The notes below the pieces were generated by a model. The model was not told where the DNA came from. It ran no database searches and saw only the letters and a list, made by a program, of their open reading frames with translations. The translations under genes and the position numbers were made by a program. Shown piece by piece: positions 56,401-64,000 of a stretch of 64,000 bases of DNA. Source of the stretch: Mesorhabditis belari (Eukaryota > Nematoda > Chromadorea > Rhabditida > Rhabditidae); the NCBI GenBank assembly GCA_958450365.1, contig CAUEEP010000899.1, positions 248,001 through 312,000 on the forward strand, read 5' to 3'. Every line of letters begins with the position of its first letter. Within the stretch, counting starts at the first letter, position 1.

Positions 56401-59398
56401 GCTCAGGTTTCGGTTGCTCGCCGGGACCGATCCACTGCTTGTGGCTTCGATAGTTGACATAAAGTACCCACTTCTTTCCACCAATAATCACGTGTAGAAG
56501 AAAGGAATATCTATTGTACCGGGAGAAACTAGGGCAGCAGAAACGGTGAGAGGCGCTGCAATCCCATCACATCTGTGAGCACATAGGGAACCCATGTGCC
56601 AAATTTCAAAACAAATCCCATTCAATGGAGATGGGTTATCACTTATCAATGCCCTGGTTGATTGTTTGTTGTCGATCTGCAGGAGCTCAGTTAGAGCCGT
56701 TTCATTGAAGTCACTCACGCTCCCACCGCTCGCCTCTTCCTCTAGGGAAAAGTGGCCTTTCTCGAAACGATGGAGCCATCTGTAAGCGGTTGTTAGACTA
56801 AATAAATCTTGCCCATAAACAAGAACAAGTTTTAGTAATCAATAGTTGAAGAGTGACGTAAGCAAGCTCCTCTTTATCCGAATGCTTTTGGTGCTGGGGA
56901 ATACTGATAAGAACAGAAGAAAAAAAAATTGTCACTTTGATCTTTCCAACCTAATATAAAGGTTATTGACATTTTTTAAAAAGTACTAAAATATTTTTCA
57001 CAGATAGACAAATGATAAAGAAATCAAAATAACCTCAACAACAGTGAGTAGATTATCCGAGTTGTCAATACAAAGTCTTTTCAAAGACTCTTGATTTTCG
57101 GGTACCCATTTTTCGGTGATTGTCAAATAGCCGTAGGCGAACATTCCAATTGCTCGTAAGGGTGTTCGAACTTTCTAAAAAAACTTATTATCATAAACAA
57201 AAAAAATGAAACAAACATTCTGATAGTCGACTAAAAGCAATCGATTGTTCAATGTTTCGATGTCCTTCAAAATTTCATCCGTTTTCTTCTCGACAATCGC
57301 GAAATGTTCTCTCATGTAGATATTCATATCACGTAATGTCTCGAGTTGTTTTGTGATATTGACAAGGATTTTCTCAGTCGCTTCATCAATTTCGAGTTTG
57401 ATTTCTTGAATCACACAATAGTGTTGTTTTGCCATTTCTTCTTCGATGTGTTTCACTTGTTCTCGTGGGTCATCCAGCGGATCCTGGAAAGATCATGTTA
57501 ACAAAATTTGACTGTTACATCTTGTAAGGAACTGTAAAACTAAAATTGGCTGTTATAGAGGCATTGATGAGATACTAAGCTGCTACTTATTCTTATAAAA
57601 TCACTTACATCGCCGCCAAAGAGTCCACCAACAAGATCGCCTATTACACCACCAATTTCCGAGCCCACTGACATTCCACCGAAACCACCGTAAAAACTAA
57701 ATAGAATGCAATCTCTTTGAAAAGTCGAAATAAACCTCTAAATCTAGGGTGTTCAAAAATTACCGTTGCAGATAAAAAAAGTCCGTATTTAAGGCAAAAG
57801 GTCGTCGAATTGTAAAATTTTTTAAGATTAACATTTATTGATCTATATCAAGAAATATAAATTATATCTTTTCAAATAAGCCTCCATTCGCTTTGAGGCA
57901 CGAGTCCAAACGCCGAGGGAAAGCGTTTCTTGATATTGGCTAGAGTAGAGACGGTTCGGGTTCTTCCTCTTCCAGAACCATCGATTTCTGTTCCTAACTC
58001 CTTAAAGCAGTCAATTGTGCGATAAACAAGTATCCGATTAACTTTTAGTCGCTTTACGATGTCGCTCGCCGAGTGGCCCTGTTTATTCAAAACAGCTTCG
58101 ACAGTAAAAAGCTTTTCATCGGTGAAAAGAATGGATCGATGATCGTTGCCGTTGATACGAAGCAGCAGCTTTTCCGAACGTTATTTTCTCTTCTGTTTTG
58201 CAGTATCCGAAAGCAATTGTGCTTTATTTTTCTTGTAGGCTTTGAGTTTGAGCCTGTTTTTTACAATTCCATGAAGAGACGAGCGCTTGAGTCCCATCTA
58301 CTTAGCAAGTTTCCGGATCGAGTGGTTTGGAGTCTTTGCAAGTCGGTTGCGTACTTTCTTGATATTGGCTGGAGTTGACACGATTCAGGTTCTTCTTCTT
58401 CCAGAACGATCGATTTCTGTTCCTAACTCATTAAAGCAGTCAATTCTACGATGAACAAGCATCTTTTAGTCGCTTTACGATGTCGCTCGTCAAGTGGCTC
58501 TGTTTTAAAAGTTTGATGATCGATCCCTGTTGTGGTGATGCTTTTACCATTCTAAAAAAATAGCAAATAATCGCATGTTATCTTGTAGTAATATTGTAAA
58601 ATCAAAAAAAAACCAAGATAAACACCAAAATAACTTGTAGAATCAGAGATACCGTATTCTCTCTAATAGTAGTGCACCCCAAGCTTTGCCTAAATTGCTC
58701 GAAGTCTCGAGAACCGCTTATCAGAACCTATCGATGTGGGGTCGGAAAATGTAGCTGACGATGAGATCTTTTCGGGGATTAGAGTATTGAGCTTCTGCAA
58801 AAGCTTGGAAACCGTGAAATCGTCATCAACTCGGCTCGACGGGGTGCACTACTATTAGAGAGAATACGGTAAATGCTTTTTTTTGCGCGACCGAATGGTG
58901 TAACGGTAATTTTTGGACACCCTGTACTTATGAAGAAATGCTTTCCGAGAAGGATTATAATTTTTGATCCAGTAAAGCAGTAAGAACTTATCACAATCGA
59001 TCCAAATATTCCACCAAGCACTTCTCCGCCAAGTTCGATTCCACCCTTCACTTTCTCCATTCGATCCCAATATTTTTCTATGAAATTATAATATGGTATT
59101 ATGGATTAGAGCTATCATACTACCTTGTGCATCATCATATTTTTTATCCGAACGAAGTTTCGAACAGTCTTCAGTCAAGTTTCCCGGGGGGGATCAATAC
59201 GGTAGAACCAGCAATTGGTGGGTGAGTGGAATCTTTTGAAAGAGCATTGATGCTGAAAAAAAGTGGCTTTGCTTGTGATGCTTTAAAGCAATGCTTTTTG
59301 ATAGTTGAAAAAAACTTTGATACACTTACAAGCGATGTGAACGATAAGCATTTGAGGATAGAAACAGCAAAATGAAAGTTGAAAAGCTGCCTTTCATT
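53435..59398 (-). CDS. Secreted Cys-rich, coiled-coil protein, uncharacterised
   Basis: Sixteen minus-strand exons, from 59398-59330 (signal peptide MKGSFSTFILLFLSSNAYRF) through 59252-59124, 59077-58995, 57696-57609 (Gly-rich, GGVIGDLVGGLFGGD), 57483-57217 (coiled coil: EATEKILVNITKQLETL), 57174-57034, 55845-55701, 55656-55537, 55468-55399, 55339-55246, 55202-55086, 54319-54210, 54148-54070, 54020-53950 (Cys-rich, CDLRPCSFCYAGKCDQYYR), 53895-53749 and 53675-53435. Phases agree at most junctions; exon 2 needs one extra base in a C7 run (59186-59192), and exon 3/4 is a base out. Roughly 600 residues with many Cys, probably extracellular. I do not recognise the family. Three introns host transposons. 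Confidence 0.72.
54501..55020 (+). repeat. MITE-C, intact 520-bp copy
   Basis: TA-flanked. Ends TTGGGTTGGGGAGAATGAGT and the same sequence inverted, and the repeats continue into GGCGCC. It contains the family core (GCTCTATCTTTTTT...ACACCAAA). It lies in the intron between exons 11 and 12 of the secreted-protein gene. Confidence 0.9.
55862..56954 (-). mobile_element. Degraded mariner, second subfamily
   Basis: Ends TTGGGTTGGAAAGGTTCAAG and, inverted, TTAGGTTGGAAAGATCAAAG. The minus strand has HDNARPHVANLTQQKLKELG and PYNPDLAPSDSHLFGKL (third catalytic block) plus KKIMLCIWWDLSEVVYW, in broken frames. It differs from the 42-kb mariner and lies in a host intron. Confidence 0.85.
57746..58924 (-). 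mobile_element. Tc1-like relic with nested MITE
   Basis: Ends GGGTGTTCAAAAATTACCG and, inverted, CAGGGTGTCCAAAAATTACCG (quoted as 5'-CAGGGTGTCC + AAAAATTACCG). An HTH-type segment is on the minus strand (SASDIVKRLKVNRILVYRTI...GRGRTRTVSTLANIKKR, 58090-57900), and a partial repeat of the same segment lies at 58360-58500. No catalytic domain remains. Confidence 0.75.
58649..58872 (+). repeat. ~220-bp MITE nested in the Tc1-like relic
   Basis: Perfect 31-bp terminal inverted repeats: TACCGTATTCTCTCTAATAG then TAGTGCACCCC on the left, mirrored at 58841-58872. No ORF. It inserted after the Tc1-like element. Confidence 0.85.
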
Positions 59399-59940
59399 TA
59401 ATTGAAAAGAGACAAGTGTAAGAAATAAATGACAAATGAAGACTATGAAATCCCAACTCTGAATTATTTTTATTAGCTGTTTATTCAAAGTTATCAGTCT
59501 GTCTACCAAACACAATAATAAAAAACAAATTTTATATCTTTTATTGTAAACAAAAGTTCAAATCCTGACCGGCGTTCAAAGCTTAAAGGAACAGACAAAA
59601 CTTTGCTTTTGCATTTGCTTTTAGGTTTTTCTTATCAGTTTGAATCGGAAATCGGATGGAGACAAAGTCAAAAACAAAATTTGTGATAAACAAACAAAAT
59701 TTTTTTTTCGCTAGCCTAGGCTAAACGGCTAGACGTTAACGAATGATTCGTTAACGGCTAGCCGATTACGAATGAAATTTTTTCACTAGATGTGTACGAA
59801 ATCTTTGTAATCGGCTTCTGCGAACATGGCTAGGTTCAAGTTAATTTACCATGTTTTTGATTTCAAAATTTTTATGCAAAAAAGAAAAAAAAATTGATTT
59901 TGAAGCGAGTTATTAAAAGTTGTCAAAATGCCCCTTTGCT
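59399..59940. other. Divergent intergenic region
   Basis: Separates the minus-strand secreted gene from plus-strand genes and should contain both promoters. A palindrome-like repeat (GCTAGACGTTAACGAATGAT...GTTAACGGCTAGCC) lies at 59730-59765. No core promoter motif is clear. Confidence 0.4.
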
Positions 59941-59943
59941 GAA

Positions 59944-60303
59944 ATGGGGCCTCCGGGAGGACTTCTCCCCATTCTTTCCCGAATCAAACCCACGTGATGA
60001 GCTGTTTGATGAATATTGATGGGGAGGAATTTACGCTTTTATGGGATCAGAAAAATGAAAATAACCCAATGCTCAACAATAGCGCTTTTCTCATCACTGA
60101 ACGTCAACTTTCGGGTTTAAATCATTATTCCTGCTGGCTAAAACATTTTCAGATGAAATTACTTATAAACTTATTCCCTGGTTTTCCCCAGAAATCTCAA
60201 TTCGACCATCCGATTCGGAAACGAACCTTTCGATCGTTATCGTCTTTCCAAATGATGGAGATGCTCGCATTTTGAAAGGATTACAATCGGCAGCGTTTCA
60301 ATA
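59944..60303 (+). CDS. Small CUB-like-domain gene or 5' fragment of K3
   Basis: An exon ending about 60114 (EEFTLLWDQKNENN, NNSAFLITERQLS) joins in phase across a ~40-nt intron to 60155-60303 (DEITYKLIPWFSPEISI, TNLSIVIVFPNDGDARI), ending LQSAAFQ and a stop overlapping AATAAA. The layout resembles the CUB-like ectodomain exons of K1. Possible upstream starts are ATGs at 59944 or 59997. It may be an independent secreted gene or a duplicated fragment of the neighbouring receptor. Confidence 0.45.
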
Positions 60304-60453
60304 AAGAATAAAATGCATATTTAGCTTCTTTTTCTTGTAACAAAATATTCACTTGCATGATTAAGCTGAATATGTTTTTCAAATGTGAAACTTCTGACGG
60401 ATTCAGCTAATAGAAGAATCAGAAAAATTCAAAATAAAACCGTATTTTAATAG

Positions 60454-62065
60454 GATTCAATGAACGCCGACTGCTCTTATGATCTTTACATTCTGTCGCC
60501 ACAAACCAGCACTTCAAACGATACCGATCGATTCCTCATCACTGTTCGGTATTGCTAAAAAGAACTATAGTTCCCTTTTTATCAACTATTAAAAAATACA
60601 TTGTTTAGGGAAAATACGACATTCGTCGAACAATATCTCGTGAATCATGTCTACACGCTAGTTGTGCCACCTTGGTGCTCACCAACTACAATTCTTATTG
60701 AGTCGGCAAATCTCACCGGTAACTACGTAAAAAAAGTAAAATATCTGAAATTGAAGCATAAAATTGATAAAAAATCAACTAGAATAAAACAAAATTGGAA
60801 AGTACTTTATTCGTTTTTTAACCTTGACTCTGAACATCCGTAAACGAGAGCCAAAATGTAGTAAATTTGACAAATCTTTGACAGAGTAAATAGCGCACTT
60901 GTATCTAAACTAAAAATATAAAGAAAATTTTTTAAAAAAGAATATGTAAAATTTTATATCGAACCGTGGAACAAACGCTTTGCGAAGGCTCGACAATGAT
61001 CACCACTCCTGGGTACCTCGTTTCAATGAATCCCTTCGATGAGGGACTTCCTATTTGGCATTATATCATTTGTCGTGAGTTTTTCTATTATATAAAACAG
61101 GTTTTCCTATTTTCTTTAGCCGATTCATTGATTTCAATGCAAATCGATGTCATGGGAGTCTATGATGGAACGCTGATCATAGCATTTAATGATTCCTTAG
61201 GAGAATCAGTGGCAAATGAGTTATAAGTTGAAAACTTATATGAAAAAAAATTTCAATTACTAGAACACATTTACAAACAAAATGTAAACAATAATCACTA
61301 ATAATAACAAAATTTCAAGTTGTTTCCAAGACGGTGACTTTCGTTGGCCACACGGATTTCAAATGTTGAACGCCTCAAGTGTTTTGGTGAGTTGCACAGT
61401 TTCATTTTATTTGTTGAAATCTAGATAAATTGGATGCCCGGAAATGAATCAACTCAAGGAGCCCTCGCGATGGTTCGCATGAATGAAGTGGACAAGGAAA
61501 AGTCAACAGAAAGTGGGAAATCATCAAAACTTTGGTATTGGGTTGGATCGGCAATCGGGGTGCTCGTGCTGGGGCTCCTGCTCTCATTTGTGGGACTCCG
61601 ATCTGGGTAAGTAATTGGGATCAAAAATGAAGTGAATAGTAAGACGATTCCAAAAACTAGACACTAGTCCTCTAAAAGCTTAGCCAAAAATATTCAGAAA
61701 TCAGAAAGACATTTACCAAAAAGTTTTGTTAATTTCCATCTTTAACGATTTTAAAAACATTTCAGCTTTTTTCATCGTTTATGCCGTCCACAGCTCATCG
61801 AAAGGAGTACTCTAAAAATGTGGGAGAAAATCACATGGGAAATGCAGATGAATGAGGATGGGTTCGTTACATAAAGATCTTTATGAAACTCTTGAGTTAC
61901 TTATAAATGAAAAACATTTTATTTAGTAGCGATCAATGGGAGGTATCGGCAACGAGTTTGCAAGTCTTGGACGAAACTCTCGGCGCCGGAGCGTTTGCCA
62001 TGGTTTTTAAGGGATATCTGAAAGGAGTGCCGCCGGTTGTGAAAATCTATCCGTCACTTCAGGTA
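60454..62065 (+). CDS. Receptor protein kinase K3, truncated after kinase β3
   Basis: Exons: 60454-60548 (CSYDLYILSPQTST), 60609-60718 (TLVVPPWCSPTTILIES), ~60966-61074 (CUB-like: LCEGSTMITTPGYLVSMNP), ~61119-61220, ~61320-61390, 61424-61606 with TM helix YWVGSAIGVLVLGLLLSFVG, ~61765-61860, and ~61928-62062 with WEVSATSLQVLDETLGAGAF, a Gly loop (LGAGAFAMVFKG) and the β3 Lys (PPVVKIY). A juxtamembrane W-E and this loop style recall receptor tyrosine kinases. After GTACCAG the kinase does not continue: MITE-B and Tc1-like sequence follow from 62167. As read it has no catalytic loop and cannot be an active kinase. The acceptor near 60960 is unclear. Confidence 0.65.
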
Positions 62066-62166
62066 CCAGAAAAAAAAAGCAAGGAAAAGAAGAACGAGAA
62101 AGCCCAACGTTTCAACTTAAAAATACAAATTCAAAATTTCAGAAAACAGAATACCGTATCAAACTA

Positions 62167-62311
62167 TTGGGTTGGTGCATTGAAAACTGCCTTTGAACTA
62201 AAATTTATTGAACATAAAACCATGAATTCATTCGAAATAATTTCCACTATTATTGACGACTTCTGCCCATTTTACAGGCAATTTGCGGATTCCCCTTTCG
62301 TAGTAGGATTT
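62167..62311 (+). repeat. MITE-B 5' fragment
   Basis: Begins TTGGGTTGGTGCATTGAAAA after a TA and matches 33210-33355 (TTCATTCGAAATAATTTCCA...), then ends at TAGGATTTTA where Tc1-like sequence takes over. Confidence 0.85.
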
Positions 62312-63065
62312 TACATTGTTGCTTACAATTTATAGATTGTTTTTCTTTTTCTTTTGGTTTATTTTATTTATTTAACTATTTACTTACTATTTTTTCTCAA
62401 AAAATGCCTCTTTTTTAGCATGGCCAAGATGTCAGTGTACCGAGATGCGATCATTGACCTACACAAGCGTGACGTTCGATAGATATCTCTAGGCGATTGA
62501 TAATACGCAAACAACTTTTTTTACAATGCGATCAAACGCTTTCAAGAGCTAGGAACAAATTCTGATCGTCCCGGACGTGGTCATAAAGCGACAAAGGCTA
62601 ATATCAAAAAAGGTTCGAGATCAGCTACGCTTGAAAGCCACTCGATGGCAAAGAATATGGGAATTTCTCGAACTTCTATGGGCCGTATTGTCAAAAATCG
62701 CCTTGAAATGAAAGCTTATAAGTTTTCCAAAAGCCAATTTCTTACGTCAACCAGCAAAAAGAAACGCGAGGATCGTTCCAACCAACTTTTGCTTCGCTTC
62801 AATGGTATCGATGATCGGAACATTCTCTTCATCGATGAAAAAGTCTTTTTCTGTCAAACACTTTGTGAATCATCAAAACAATCGCATTTATACGAAGATT
62901 CGATTTAACCAACCTGTGGTACGAGCAGCTTATCCCAAATTGTTGATGCTCTGGGCTGGTATCACCGCAGGCAGAAGGACTCCTCTGTTTTTTGTTCCTC
63001 AAGGAATCAAAGTGAATGCGACCAATTATTTGGATATTCTTAAGCAAGAAATACAAGAAATATAG
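62312..63065 (+). mobile_element. Tc1-like transposase relic, 3' truncated
   Basis: Contains the transposase start MAKMSVYRDAIIDLHKRDV, then an early stop, GSRSATLESHSMAKNMGISR, NILFIDEKVFF (first Asp block) and KLLMLWAGITAGRRTPLFF, ending at QEIQEI and a stop. The third catalytic block is missing. It is the sibling of the fragment fused to R1. Confidence 0.8.
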
Positions 63066-63594
63066 AAATTTAGCCCGCCTGCACCGGATGCCGGATTCGA
63101 CTATGCGCTGTCGCTAAACCACGAGCGGGAAAACCCCGGCCGTACCCAGTAGGCAACTTTCCCGCTCGTACTACATACAAACAAATCTCTGAAAGCTTTT
63201 GGGTTAACTGTTTGTTGCAATTTTCAATATCTAGCCTACGCTCCGTTTCCATCAATGTTCATGTCATCGAATTCATTTTTTTAAACTCCCACTGGTACTT
63301 TTAAACAACACTAAACGTATCGCATCTAAGAACGTCGGAGGCCTATAAAAGGCCTCGGATCCTCCCACAAAATCAGCTTTTTCTGTTTCTCTTCGCATAA
63401 AAAATTCCGCGGCGTTAAATTTTAATGCTTTAGTATTATTTTGTTTTCTCTTTTTATTTGAATGTTCTCGCACAAGTGTAAACCAGGACAAGTTCATTAC
63501 ACTTAAGGTTGAGTGGTATTACTCACGTCTCCTCTTCGCGGACGTAGTGAACCTGTCCTGGGTAGCACCTAAAGACCCATTAAAATTCAATTGT

Positions 63595-63792
63595 TTAGAT
63601 GGCATCGATGACACCACCGGAACCATTCGTGGATTGACAGTGTTTACGGTAGATACAAACGTTTAAAAGACCGAGAACAGCAACTGCAATTAAGTGAACT
63701 TTTCCCAGCCCCCGTGGGCTCTTCTCCGAATTGTCCATAATTTTTCTCTCGAAAAGGTTAAAGTTTTGAGGATCACATCGCTCATTTCCCAT
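63595..63792 (-). CDS. Possible small membrane protein
   Basis: A 65-codon ORF with a later ATG (MDNSEKSPRGLGKVHLIAV) and one hydrophobic stretch (VHLIAVAVLGLLNVC) followed by YRKHC and a Ser/Gly-rich end. No introns, no family recognised, modest chance of being real. Confidence 0.3.
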   Translation of the reverse strand: MGNERCDPQNFNLFERKIMDNSEKSPRGLGKVHLIAVAVLGLLNVCIYRKHCQSTNGSGGVIDAI

Positions 63793-63819
63793 GAATTTGT
63801 ATGCCTGTGTTCTGGTTTA

Positions 63820-64000
63820 ATGTTTTATGCTCTGAAAGAAAAAGTACAACAAATGCGATGCAATCAGGGATTTGTTAGTCGAGTTGAAATCGAAATGGTC
63901 GACCTTGTTTGTGGAGATCGAGGCTTGCTCAAACAGATCACATTCATCACACTGAATGAGTCATTTTATCGAACAATAAAGACGGGACTGCTCTGGGTGT
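63820..64000 (+). CDS. Open ORF running off the right edge
   Basis: From the ATG at 63820 the frame stays open for 60 codons to the window end (KEKVQQMRCNQGFVSRVEIE, then MVDLVCGDRGLLKQITFIT). Composition looks protein-like but no domain is recognised. It overlaps the 5' end of nothing else on this strand. Confidence 0.3.
   Translation, partial: MFYALKEKVQQMRCNQGFVSRVEIEMVDLVCGDRGLLKQITFITLNESFYRTIKTGLLWV

Noticed and set aside
63070..63180. Inverted CGAGCGGGAAA/TTTCCCGCTCG as an element terminus
   Set aside because: Only an ~11-bp hairpin; no flanking target duplication or family copy in the window.
63500..63600. Possible small structured RNA (short GC-rich inverted phrases)
   Set aside because: No consistent stem set and no match to spliced-leader, snRNA or tRNA features.

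Overview
The window looks like a piece of a rhabditid-type nematode chromosome. It is AT-rich, and its genes are cut into many short exons. Introns are often only 40-60 nt, with GT donors and TTTTCAG-like acceptors. The gene content is typical of nematodes: a Str-type chemoreceptor, a second 7TM receptor, a secreted trypsin, a C-type lectin, RING/B-box proteins and CUB-like receptor kinases. Tc1/mariner-superfamily transposons are abundant. I cannot name the species. Nothing prokaryotic or viral is visible.

Layout: 0-6 kb holds receptor-like kinase K1 (+), with a Tc1-like relic in one intron. 7.3-11.0 kb is a secreted trypsin-like protease (-) with a Tc1-like element and a MITE in its introns. 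11.6-12.8 kb is a secreted C-type-lectin-like gene (-). 13.5-17.2 kb and 22.9-27.5 kb are two copies of a block: an unknown ~0.5 kb repeat plus a RING/B-box gene (R1, R2), with further RING relics at 15.1 and 28.0 kb. Between the blocks lie a dead kinase (K4, -) and a complete Str-type GPCR (-, 19.2-21.2 kb). 28-33 kb is mostly repeats, with one tentative gene (29.0-30.3 kb). 33.7-37.5 kb is a broken 7TM gene (-) carrying a pogo-type transposon and two MITEs. 39.0-43.3 kb is a ~3 kb Ginger-like integrase transposon abutting a nearly intact mariner. 43.8-48.4 kb is a second kinase (K2, +) that shares an unusual C-terminal motif with K1. 49.4-52.8 kb holds split mariner and Merlin-like relics around small ORFs. 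53.4-59.4 kb is a 16-exon secreted Cys-rich/coiled-coil gene (-) whose introns hold a MITE, a mariner, and a Tc1-like element with another MITE nested inside it. 60.4-62.1 kb is a third receptor kinase (K3, +), truncated in its N-lobe by transposon sequence. The last 1 kb holds only weak candidates.

Three themes stand out. First, there is a local family of kinases, two of them receptor-like, where K1 and K2 share a C-tail (RF[IV]ST ... LIRP.GF.GTMD..S) that I do not recognise. Second, a RING/B-box gene has acquired its start codon and first 19 residues in frame from a Tc1-like transposase. Third, a superfamily of ~520-bp non-coding elements with mariner-like ends (TTRGGTTGG) recurs throughout, sometimes inside coding exons. 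Several genes need a one-base shift, in two cases next to a homopolymer. A near-random poly-G/poly-T stretch at 23.6-23.9 kb also suggests local assembly error, so some apparent pseudogene lesions may be artefacts. All coordinates of spliced genes run from first to last recognised exon; splice sites were inferred by eye from phase and consensus.
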